From positions 710,001-774,000 of the forward strand of contig NC_058051.1 of the NCBI RefSeq assembly GCF_020085105.1: a stretch of 64,000 nucleotides of DNA, given 5' to 3'. Of the stretch, positions 1 through 12,600 are shown in pieces. This DNA is from Siniperca chuatsi. Taxonomy: Eukaryota; Chordata; Actinopteri; Centrarchiformes; Sinipercidae. How positions within the stretch are numbered: the stretch's first letter is position 1; each line of letters begins with the position of its first letter. Under the pieces are notes generated by a model. The model searched no databases, was not told where the DNA came from, and was given only the letters and a program-made list of their open reading frames with translations. Made by a program: the position numbers and the translations under genes.

Positions 1-13
1 CGTGTTTCTGCAG

Positions 14-3000
14 GGTCTGTCCTTACTACCTCTCCCGGTCCCTGAAGCAGCAAGCAGATGTCATCTTCATGCCGTACAACTACCTGCTGGATCCCAAGGT
101 GAGCGGACTGCTGGGAAAGAGGAGGCGGAGCTTATCCAAGACGTTAGGAAAGAACTCAGGTGACGTCTGTTGGAAAAATAAGACCCAAACAGTCCTGAAT
201 GGTACGCTGCCCACTCCAGGTTCCTGCTGCCGGTGTTAAAGCCGGAGGAATTGATTTCTAGTTTCTAGACTTAGATTAGCACTAGCATCTTCCCGGTGGG
301 CAAACACGACGGTGGCTAGCTCGCCAGCTTCAATAGTTTGCCTGCTAGCCCTGTGAGTTGCCACTAGCCGCCTTTATGTAGATCTTAGAGTGCTGTCTGT
401 CACTGATGTGCGATGATCGGTCCTCTCATTACAGAGCCGCAGGGCGCACAACATCGAGCTAAACGGAGCTGTGGTCATCTTTGATGAAGCTCACAATGTG
501 GTAAGACTCTGTGAGGTGCATCGTTTATTTTATAGTTACAGCAAGTCTAATGTTTATCGCTCAGACAATGAGGCACAAAGGTCAGATGGTGCAGCGTTGC
601 ATTCTCCTGAAAGGTGCGGACCCTTGAGCCTGTGCGGGACTAGACGGACGTGACCCTTCAGATGATGTGTGTGTTGTCTGCAGGAGAAGACGTGCGAAGA
701 ATCAACATCCTTCGACCTGACTCCCTACGATGTGGCCTCGGCCATCACCGCCGTGGACAGGCTGCTGGTGGAGCAGGCGAAAGAAGTCGGCCGCGGAGAC
801 TCGGCCGCTGAAGAGTTCAGCGTAGGATCCCTCAACTCCGGTCAGCATGTGTCTTTGTCCCGGGGATTAATGGCATTTGACTGAAATAAATCTGTCCTTT
901 ACAGTTTGTGTACTTAAATACCAGCTGGTGATATGTTTTTGTTTCAGGTTTAAAAATGGAAATCGAAACCATCGCTAAAATTAAAAGTAAGTGTTGTGAA
1001 GGTGTGAAGAAGATAAATATCTGGATATCTAGATTGGGCCGTTCGTCGGTTCTCTGTGGGATTTGACTGTCGTTCGTGTGCTTTGACAGAGATTCTGCTG
1101 GATCTGGAAGCTGCCATCGATTCCTACGAGCTTCCAAGTGACCGAGGCATCACGAAGCCTGGAATGTACGTGGAAGCGTGGTAGGAGATTGTTTTTGATC
1201 CACTGACGGTGGTGCCAACCGCCTTTCGTTGCATCAGAGAGGGCTGGTCTATCACCTGGAATCAGTTGCCACGTTTAGCTCAGTAACGAATGAAACAGTA
1301 CGTTGTTAAACACAGCCGTGCACGAGAAGGGCCTGCCTCTTCTTTGTGCTGAACACCTGAACAGAAAGTGACGGGTTATGACGTAGAATGAAGTACGAAA
1401 GGCTGTGTTTCACATCCCCTGGCTATAAAAACAAGTTATATTGGGTCTGAAGCGAGACCAGAATGTGGTCTGGAAGCACAGGGAGACTCCCTCCCTCGGG
1501 GTTAGCTGCTCTCGCTGGAATCAGCTGCTGGTGAAAGAACAAAAACCCAGAAGAACAGTCGAAATGATTGTCAACATATTAATGGTTCTGACTTGTCTGT
1601 CTGTCCGTCTCAGCTTCATCTACGAGCTGTTAGAGAGAGCCCACCTGACCTACGACAGCAAGACGTCTGTCTATGAAGCTCTGGAGCAGATCAGCGGATA
1701 CCTGGCAGGACGTCAGTATGGATTCATTTCTTCATGTTTCTGTTTATACAGCGTGTCTCTTGGTTTAGGGGCTGTTACGTTTTCTGCTGTCCCCCATGTG
1801 AGTCTTACTTCCCTTCAAAGCTGCATGTATGAGCAGGAAGTGTATGTAAACTCGCTGTCTGCTGGCTGGATCGTACAGACCCTGCTACAAAATCAAAAAA
1901 TCAAATGAGCTGTGTGACGTTTCTCATCAGAATCAGGAATCTTCCTGAACATCGGTGGACTGCAGAAGCTGGCTGATATCATACAGGTATGCTGCAGTTC
2001 AACATTTCTGAATGATGTTCTCGTGTCTGCGTGTCCAGTTCAGAGCCGGAGTCGGGACGGGGTTAGCCTAGCTTAGCACAAAGACTGGAAGCAGGGGCAA
2101 ACAGCTAGCCTGGCTCTCCGACGAACACGCTGCATCTGTCTGTTTAATCTGGACACAAACAGAAATGTAAAAACCGCCGTTTGTGGTTTTAGGGGGAGTT
2201 ACGTGCTGAAGTGTTTCTCGGTGAACAGCTGGGTGCAGCGACTGCGTGCAGCTTCCTGGAGTCTTTTCATCAGTGAGGTTGTCAGGTTTGGTGCCATCGT
2301 GTCTGCACAGAGACCACAACCAAAACCTGGACTCCCCGACTGTATGTGGCGCCCGGCGCTGCAGCCGGAGACACTGCACCGCAGTGTCACTAAAACCACA
2401 AACTGCTGTTTTTCCGAGATTCAGTTATGAGACTGATGTTAGACACATCGCTGCTGTGACTGTGTCCTTCTCTTGTAGCTGGTGTTCTGTGGTGAACCAT
2501 CAGAAAAGGAGCGACAGCAGCAGAAGGAGTTCAACACCACTCATTTCAAGGTGTGTGTCCGTTTAAAGGCATCGGCGGCCATATTGAAATGATCTCCACG
2601 GTGTAAACGGTGACGTCAGCTGTCGTGTCTGTGTTTCTGGCTCAGGTTCATATCCATCGAGACAACAGCTATCACAAGAAGAAACAGAGCGCCGATGTGT
2701 GGGCTTCGTCTTCATCCTCATCAAAGAAACAAGGTGATGACGCGCCGCCCGAGGCGTGCTGGCTGACCGTGTTTGAGTGAATGAACGGATTCTCTGTGTG
2801 GATGTCAGACCCTGCGGATGTTGAAAGTTTAGTTCGTCGTTAGCTTCTCTCACTGACTCCCAGTAAACCTGGTTCTCACGTGTTTCTTTGCACCTTGTAG
2901 GCAACGTTCTGAGTTACTGGTGCTTCTCTCCGGGCTTCAGCATGCAGGATCTGAAGAATCAGGGTGTTCGCTGCATCATTCTGACCAGTGGGACCCTCTC

Positions 3001-6000
3001 TCCGCTGACCTCGTTCACCTCTGAGATGAGGATGTGAGTCACCTGTCACGTACTTCATGAAAAAGCAACTGACACCCGGGTGTAGCTTGAAGTCCGAGTG
3101 GTAAACTGCTCCTACTACGTCAGTCGCACGCTAGCAGTCTCTTTCCGGTCGGCAAACAGGAGTTACGTATGTGACTGTGAATCTCGGCCGTGCGCAGCTG
3201 GGAGGCTCGTTCAGATGAGTTGCTGGTATTTTGGGAAACTGGGTCTTAGACTTTGACCCGAGACGTCTCAGAGCCACATCTGCTTCTGCTGCGACGTCGA
3301 CCGGCTGCCGCTTTGGTGATTTTATAAAGACTTGGAGCGAATGTGCAGCAGTAACACAATAATGCTTCAAATCTACATAAACTATTTTAATTTAAACACT
3401 CGCGTTTTAAATCAGCGTCACAAATGAACATTTAATGTGGTGAAATCAGTCTGCGCTGATCTCTAAAGTAAATCAGAGTGCGGCACCATCACACGACCAT
3501 CCGCTTTGTTTATTCGCATTAAACCAGGCGGCTGCGGAATAACCACGCACACCTCTGCACGCATCAGGCCGGCCAGCTACACCTCAGCGCGGCAGCCTCC
3601 GTTATTACTGTTATTCAGGTTTTATTCCTGAAAGGCAGCGCAGTGTAAACGCTGCTCAGACGGCTTCATCAGCATTTGTTCTTATTTATTTCTGTCATTA
3701 CTGTACTAATGGAATAAAGGCCACGCCATCGTCATCCAGATCACAGCGTCTTTCCGTTTGTTGAGCTGCGGTCGTCATGCGTCGCCGTGATTGGCTCCGC
3801 CGCTTCAGAGCGACGAGACCAGTGATGCGATTGGTTGAGGGTGTGTTTATTAATCACAGCATCCTGTGATCTGTATTGGCCTTCAGCCGGCCGTTTAACA
3901 CACAGACGTGACCAACAGCAGGTGGAGACGCCCACGCAGTCTGGGAGACCGGGACGTGTCCGCTGTTCTGTCCGTCAGACGGAAACGTCTCGCCACAAAG
4001 CAGGAGTGAAGCTGACGCAGTGCATCTGAAAGCGCCGAAGGGCAGCCGAGCCGACGAGGTGCAGAGACACCGGCGGCTAGCACTCGCTAGAAAGGCAAAG
4101 CAGCCGCCTGCGGTGAGCTGAGAGCGGTGAGGTCCAGTCACGTCTCAGTACATCACCAGGCCGTGTTACTGACCCGGCGGCCGTCCCTCATTTACTGCTC
4201 TGCACCAGACCTCTCTGAAGGAAACCACGTCAGTTATATTCGTTCTTTATTAACCAAAAGCACCTTTCATCAGAACCAGCGGGACATGTTATCCAACACA
4301 CCCCATTTAAAAAGCTTTATTAGTCCAGCTGCTGCATTAACGGCAGGTAAACCTGATCTTGTTGCTGCAGAGAGTTCCCCGTGAGTCTGGAGAACAGTCA
4401 TGTGATTGAGCGGGACCAGATCTTTGTGAGCGTCATCGAACGAGGCCCAGATGGCGTGCATCTCAGTTCAGCGTTTGACAGAAGGTTAGTATTTTACAAC
4501 ATGTGAGGAGCTGCGTCTCCTTACATACCACCATATCTCCTCCCTGGCGTCCCGATGTGTCTCTTGCCTTCGGAGCGGTTCCTTCCGCAGTAGTTTCTCT
4601 TCGCTCTCGCTGTGACGATGTAACAAAACAAATGGTCTTTCCTTGTGTGACAGGTTTGTTCCTGAAAACATGGCCTCTTTGGGAAACACTGTCGGTAAGA
4701 TCAAACGAGATAGAAATGTTTTTGCGGCTGACGCTGAGGGATTGTGGGATGTCTTTCATGCCGTGTGTCTGCTGTGTCTCTCCTCAGCCAACCTGAGCCG
4801 TGTGGTTCCTCATGGCCTCTTAGTGTTTTTTCCCTCCTTCCCCTTAATGGAAAAAACCCTGGACTTCTGGAGAGTGAGTGGAGATTATAACGGAATATAA
4901 CTTATATTGTTGATTCATTTATAATGACTTCTGATTGAACGGTGTAAAGTCAGAACTGTGTGTGTGTGTGTGTGTGTGTGTCACCAGGCTAACGGACACG
5001 CAGCTCGCATTGAGAACGTAAAGCCCATGTTTGTTGAACCTAAAGGAAAGGGCACCTTTAACGAGGCGAGTGTGGTTTTATTAAAGGACTGAAAAACACA
5101 TTTCCAGGTTTCTGTAAAGGCTCGACGTTTCCTTCGAGGACTAACACCAGCCGAGCTTGTCTCTCTGTCTGCTCTCAGGTTATTGACGGATATTACAACA
5201 AAGTCAACGATCCGGCATCCAAAGGGGGAACCTTCTTCGCTGTGTGTCGAGGGAAGGTGAGCGTGGAGTCTGGAAAAGTACAAGTTTCAAAGTATACAGG
5301 TTTACTGACAGTCAGTAGATGGAGCATTTTACATAATATGACACGATAACTACTTTTGTTGGCCGATAATATTGCCCCCGAAAAAATTGCGATAAACGAT
5401 ATTATTGTCATTTTATGTCACTGATATAATAATAATAATATGATAGCACAATAATTCAAGTACACCTTTTCAAATAGAAATGAAGTTTTAAGCCGCCCGC
5501 GGTGAAACTCAGACGCAGAGAGCAGACGACGAGTGGGCCGAAGCAGAACGTGTCTCGGACTCAGCGTCGTTTGTTCAGGAGCTGTGGAACTAAACGCTCG
5601 GGCTTATAATGTAGGGAAACCCTGCTGTGTATTCTGTTGGCTAACATGTTGGTGACATTCCTATCCAAATAAACCGTGTGAACACAACCGGCAACATCGT
5701 ACGACATGCGGACCTCGATAAGGCGAGAAAGCAATCATCGCCTTTCCTCTAGTGTCAGCAGATAGTCGGCTCCCGCTGTTGGGTGTAAGTTATGGTTACT
5801 GTCCACGTTGTGGAAAATAGTTTTGACTTCACCAAAAAGCGTAAAAAGCAAAACAAGACGAGGACAAACGACAGCAACCATTCAATTCAGTTTAATTTGT
5901 ATAGCACCATGACCGAGACCCAGCATGAGCAAGCACTTGGCGACAGTGGCAACCAACACTTAAAATGCATAAATAAAGAAAATGGAGTCAAATCTAAATT

Positions 6001-6585
6001 GGGAGAAAGGCTAGGTTAAAGTATACAGGACTTCAGATATTTATAATACATAATAAGCTCTCTGTGCTTCTGTCCGTCTGAGTCTTTGTCTCTGAACATC
6101 TCTGCAGTTTTGTCAGCGTGGTTTTTACATTTCGCCCAGCTGTAACCTCTCAGCTCGTCTCGCAGGGTAACAGCAGATGTGTGAATGGGACGGACGGCGT
6201 TCAGCTTCATTTAATAAATCATCAGCCTTGAAAAGAAGCTACTGCCTCGAATGTCTCACATGTTGCAGTGAAAACACGTGATATGATCATTATGGCAGTC
6301 CCAGGCTTCAGTGTGTCGACATGGAGTTCCTTCGTATCATGGCAGGTTCTCTGTAAACGTCTTCTGTTGCAGGCTAGCGAGGGTCTGGATTTCGCAGACA
6401 CCTTTGGTCGGGGTGTCGTCATCACCGGCCTTCCTTTCCCCCCAAAGATGGACCCCCGAGTCGTCCTGAAGATGCAGTTCCTGGACGAGATGAGGCAGAA
6501 GAAAGCTCCTGGGCTGAAGGTGAGGGGGGGGGCTGCTCTCTGAAGAGGCTGTGTGTTGTTTTAGTGCTATCATGGTTGTTGTTAT

Positions 6586-6623
<38 letters not shown>

Positions 6624-9600
6624 AGTACCTGTCTGGGCAGGAGTGGTACAGGCAGCAGGCTTTCAGAGCTGTGAACCAGGCCATCGGCAGAGTCATCCGC
6701 CACAAGGAGGACTACGGAGCCATCTTCCTGTGTGATCAGAGGTCAGGCGATCACAGCTTATTCTGAGACTCTTCACAGAAACGCTCGTTCCAACAGAGTC
6801 AACACGGGCGGAGCTGAAACACTTCGTCCATTAACTGATTCGTCGATCGACAGAAAATTAATCTGCAGCCGTTCGGCTGCTCTCCCGCTACTTTTCTCTG
6901 TTTTACGTCGGACACAACGAGACTTTTGCAGACGTTGTGTTACTTGTCCAGAAAGAAGTGTCGTAATGTGAAACTAAACTGTGGTAATGTTGCGGTAATC
7001 ATATCGTTAAGAAATGTCGTTACAAGCCCCTGAAGTCAGTCTCACCTAACACAGTTGGGATTTCTTGAGCCGTCGTTAACGAGACGTGTGCTTTTCCTGC
7101 AACGACAAGTCAAAATGTCTGCTGTGAAAAAGGCCTGTTATCTATCGGAGTAGGAGGTCAAGCAAAGACGGACAGCAGCTGTCAATACGTCTGTGGACAC
7201 TCCCCCTTATTGCCAAACATGGCCATCTTCCATCTCCGTCGCTTCACTCTCTCTCGTTCTTTGCTCTTACAGAAGCTGATGTTCTTCTAGATGAGAACCG
7301 ACCGGCTCTATTTCTATAGCACCTTTCACACAAACATGGAGCCCAAAGTGCTTTACGTAGAAACATGACGCAACAGCAACAGCAAACAGTAAAGTGTTAG
7401 AAGTCAACACATAGAACTCATAGAATAAAAATAAACACGAGGATGAAAATAATGTAAGAACCAACTTTACTCCGAGTGAAAATGAAAAGCCAGATTTAAG
7501 ACAGAGAGCTTTCCTTTACTTTTCCTTTGATGGGACTCGTGTTGACCACATGTTGTACTGATACTGTCGCGTTCCTGTTAAAAAGTCCAAGCCCAGTAAC
7601 CGTGACGAGGTGAGACTAACATGTGACTCTCCCCCGCAGGTTTAAGAGCTCTGATGTCAGGGCTCAGCTTCCATCGTGGGTCAGGCCTTACGTGCGTCTC
7701 TGTACGACAGCTTCGGGAACGTGGTCCGTGACGCCTCTCAGTTCTTCAGGATCGCACAGAAAATGGTTGGTTCCTCACACGGCTCACAAAAATGCTATGG
7801 TGCCGACTCGCTGTCCTGGTCCTGGGTCAGATGGCCAAAAACGAGGCTGCTGTGACGCAGTGAACCGTAACTCGTGTTTGGTTTTTGGTGCCAAAAATAG
7901 TAATAATAATAATCCTCAGACCCCATCAGCTGTCTAATCTCTCTGCAGACAGATGTGTGTCTGTTGGACCGAGTCGTCCCCCTCAGGGACTAAGCATAGG
8001 CTCCAGTCACTACGTTTCTACTGTGTAGATGAACAGGAGCCGTCTGTTTTACAGTTAACCGTAACACACATGGAAAGCCGGTGCTTGATAAGACATCGAG
8101 GGCCAGATTTACAAAGTGCCAGTGACTTTGTGCAGCAGCTCGTGAATGACCTCGACTCCACAACGTTTACTTTGACTGAGCTAGATGATGATCTTACAGT
8201 CTTTGAGGACTCGTTGTATTATTAATACAAAAGGAGACAAGAGAAATGAAAAACAGATGGAATAAGATGCACAAACCTCTGCAGGCTGCAGCAGCAGGTG
8301 GAGATGTAGTTTATGTTCAGTCCACTTGAATTTAAACTCGACGATGACACCAACTCCCAGTTTATTTGGGCCAAAATAATCACGTACAGTGTGTTGTCGT
8401 TTCTGTTTAGATCTCTGATACAGCGCCGCTCGTTATAAATAAAACCACAGCCTTCCCTGTAGCTCAGAGGTGGAGAGTCACGGGCTGGCTTTAGTACATA
8501 ATCTTCCTCTGTTAACATGTCTGGCGTTGTTATTGTCCTCACTAAAGTGACTGACGGCGACTCCGGTTAATGCACGAGTTCAGACGGTCTGACCTGGTTG
8601 TGTGTGTTGGCGTTATGGAAGTTTAATTTGTCAGCTTGACTGGTTGTGTTTGTGTCAGAGGCCTGTGGTGGAGAAGAAGGCTGCAGCAGAGAGCTGTGGG
8701 ACGGCGTGTCCATCGGACACTCGGTCCTCTGGCTTCACGTCCTGCTCGTCCTCCCAAAGCTCCCAAAGCTCCCCCGCCCACAGAAGGCCAGGGTGCTGGA
8801 CGCCCACCTGCCCAGCCTGAAGAGGAGGAGACTCGGTGAGTGTCTCCACGCCTCCTCAAAACATTTCACACAGGAAGAGTGAGCCCTTTGTTCACCTGTC
8901 GCCCTGTGATCAGACGAACACGCCGGAGCCAATGGGATGGCCAGGATCTGCATCGAGTATGAGCGCGAGGTGCAGGAGAGCCAGAGGAGGCCGGCCAGCC
9001 TGCTGGACGCTCTGGAGCGAGGCGAACACTGCGGCGCAGAGGACGCGGACGCTGTCGTGGGAGAGGAGAAGGTAGCTTACCTGTGTGAGACACTTTGGTC
9101 CGTCCCGCTAGTCAAAAGCACGTCTCTCTTTCTGACGTGCGCTCACCTGTAAGGGAGGTGGTCCGCTCTGTGTGTAACAGTCCAGCTGTTTCTGAGAGAC
9201 AACAAAGGTCAAGTCAAATTATTTGTGATTTAATGTTTATTTGTTCAGCTGTACATTGTGTCCTTTTGAAGGCCAGCCGTTTGTCCACGCTGTCTCTTCA
9301 ACACGACAAGAGGATGGATGATGAACTGCGGGGAGGCAAACGGAAAATCAAGCTGGTCCAAGAGCAGGTACGTGTTACCTGTTAAAGACAGCACAGTGTT
9401 GTTGTGGTGTTGGATTTCCTGTTGTTTTAATCAGATCAGCTTCAGCCGAGCAGGTTGACACACACACGAGGAATTTGCTTTGGTATTTTGGTGCAAAACA
9501 ATAAAAATAGTAGAAGTATAAAGCAAGTACCGCAGGTCAAGAATAACTATAAATAAGCCCGCTGGTGTTCGTGAGCTCCTCTCTGCTGAAAGAGCTCCGG

Positions 9601-12600
9601 GTGTCGCAGCAGAAGCAGCGAAACACCGAGCAGCCGTCGGCCGTCTTGAAGAAGCAGAGTCTGGATCCGTTCAGTGCTGCTCCGCTCCGAATACACAGCC
9701 GTGTACTCTAAGCCTGAAAAGATGAGTAAAATCTCACGTGGCTAACGAGAGAAAATCTCCGGGTGTGAGGATGATGACGTGCTCCTGACATCCAAGGTGT
9801 CTCGACATTTCATTCACACATTAATTTAAATTGTCAAACACGTTTGTTGCAGTAACGACGGGATTGGTGGCCTGACAGCCAATCGTAGGTCCTTCTGCTG
9901 CTTTGTGGGTTGGACTTATTTCACCTGTACTGCAGGTGGCGCTCTGCTTACACGACTTTAGATGAAAGACGGCTCTCTATTATCTAAAATCGTCACAACG
10001 TGGAAACTAATGAACTGTGAGAAGGAATATGGTAGGCATGTATAAGATTATATATCTAATATAATATATTATACCATAGATATTATCTTATATTAAGTAC
10101 ACAGTCAAACACACGTAGAGGGGATTGCACAGAACAAACCAACACACGTGTTTCAGGCTTCGTGAACACACAGGTGGAAGGTGACCTGCAGAGAAGATGA
10201 ACGCCCGTGAAGAGACGCACGCAGTAATCTGCCTCCATGATGCTGCACTCTGCACACGGCAGATAAAGCCACGACGCTCCGCTTCATCACTGCGCGGTGT
10301 TAAACTGTATGTGAGCTGACTCGACAGACGTTTCTGTTGAGTTGTAAATATGTGAAGTTTGTAAGTTGGTTTCAGTGTGTTTGTTTTTATTTAATTTAAG
10401 GACAGGGCCGTCCAAATGGCTGTTGAAACTGTTGTGGCCTCCATCATCTAATTACTTTCCCTAAGTGATAAAGTCTTATCTGCGGTGCTTCAGATATCTT
10501 CTGACTGATTGTTGTTTCTATGAAAAATGTTCTCCGTGTACGCGGTGAACGTGAGCAGTGTGTTTTTGTCCGTCCCGGTTGCAGAGGACGAGCGTGTCGG
10601 AGGACGTGTCGGAGGAGGGCTCGGCCAGCAGGGCTAAGAAGTTCCTGGCGGAGATGAAGAAGTCGCTGAGCCAGGTCAACTTCGACCGCATCGTTCAGGC
10701 TCTGCAGAACTACAAGAAGACTGACAACCTGGACGTCCTGCTGACGGGGACGGCTGTCTTAACTGAAGACGCTAATACTCACGGTCTGCTCCGGGGTAGG
10801 TCTCCTGCTGTGGTGGACCTGCACCTGGGATTTATCTGGTGGGGTTTGAGGCTGTACAAGTGTTTCTAATATTATGTATTCACGTTCAGCCAGAAATATT
10901 TACAGCAGCTCCACAAACCACAGCCTCTAAATCACCACGCAGTGTCTCTGTCTGTCTCTGTCCACCGCTGCACCACTATTGGATGGATTCCCATGAAATT
11001 TAAACATTTGTGTTCCCCTCTAGCGCCATCATCAGGTCAACATTTTAATATGTTTTGACAAAATACCTGCAGAACTAATGACATTCCCATCAGCCTCAGC
11101 TTTAGTTAGCATTTAGTGCTAATGAGCTGTTAGCATGCTGACGTGCTGTGTTAGCATTTAGCTCCCAGCACCACCGTGCCTGAGGACAGCCTCAGAGCTG
11201 CTAGCATGGCCGTGGACCCTGGTCTAGTTCTTGCAGGACTGGATTCATGTGATTTCCTGTCACTGGCTGGATTAGTGGATTCAGTTTTCTGTTTCAGATG
11301 TTGAAAGTTTAATAAACCTGTTTTGTTTCCAAAGAAACACAAATAATCAGGATCTAATATTAATGATGTAAATAGTAGTGGTGTTTGTCACCAGCCGCTC
11401 TCTGACTGTGTCACAGGCGTCTACCAGTTTGTTCGCCCACATCACAAAAAGAGGTTCGATGAGCAGTGCCAGGAGCTGACTGGGCAGAGCTGTGGCTACA
11501 AACCCGACCACTCGCTGTCCAGGGACGAGAGGAAGGCGGCGCTGCTGCAGAGCGGTACGACACATCCCGACACGCCGTCTGACGGGCGACACGGGCCAGC
11601 TCTCAAACACACGGGGACTGAACCATCTGTCGTGTGTTAGTAACTCAGTCTTTAAAGTTTCAGAAATGTGTGAGTCGGCATCTGTCACGTCCAGGGTGTC
11701 ATCATCGGATTGCTTCTTTTGTCCGATCAACTTACTTTTAATTTATAATGATAAATATAATTTTATATATTTATATATATGGATACTGTTGGGGCTTCGG
11801 AGATTACTTACGGCGTTGTAGCGTTTACCATCGTCGACCTGTAAGACACAAACTGAAGTTGAATCCCAATTTTACCGCAACCAAAGTATAAAGTCTTGTG
11901 TAAAAATATCGATAAATACATATTTGAAATATTTCTCCCGGCTCTAGTATCTGCGTGCATTATAAATAAAGCTTCGGACAAAGAGGATTCACACTGTTCA
12001 GACTGGCCCCGAGATTTCTTTCGGCTCGATATTTGTGTGTTTGAGTCCTAATTATCCGTTAAAAGCAGAACAGATGCATCATGGGAAAAGGTGGAGGGTT
12101 TATCTGGCCTCAGCTGGGCGATGTGGCCCTCAAATAAGATTTCAGGGTGTTTCTTTACATGCCACCCTGGTTTGTTGTACCTCTGATCTGTTAACCGACC
12201 AAACCACTTCCACCGCTGCAGTCGCCCCTTTTGGAGCCAGGTCCTTTCAGCCGTGCTCGTTGTTGCTGCGTAACGGTACGACGTCATTACGTCAGCAAGA
12301 AGGAATATTGCCATTATGGCGATATGAATGTTTTTCATCATATTAAAAATGATGCCGCGGCCGACACGGCGCAGCCCTGCTTCTGAGTGACGGTGCAGCA
12401 GGAAAGGAGGACAGCATGTGTAACTGTTGTGTTTCCTTCAAGCTACAGGCAGACAGGCCGCCGTGGGTGTCGCCTCCTCCGGCGGGACGTCCGCCTGCAG
12501 CCAGCTGAACACGCAGCAGCTCAACAGAGGAGGACAGCACCTGAACCAGCAGGGACTCCGAGAGCCTCAGACCGGTGGGACATTACATCCTTTCACCTTG

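Noticed and set aside
1441-1908. A 155-codon ORF as a separate gene
   Set aside because: Its first codon is TTG, and only 1614-1711 is coding, as an RTEL1 exon; the rest is intron.
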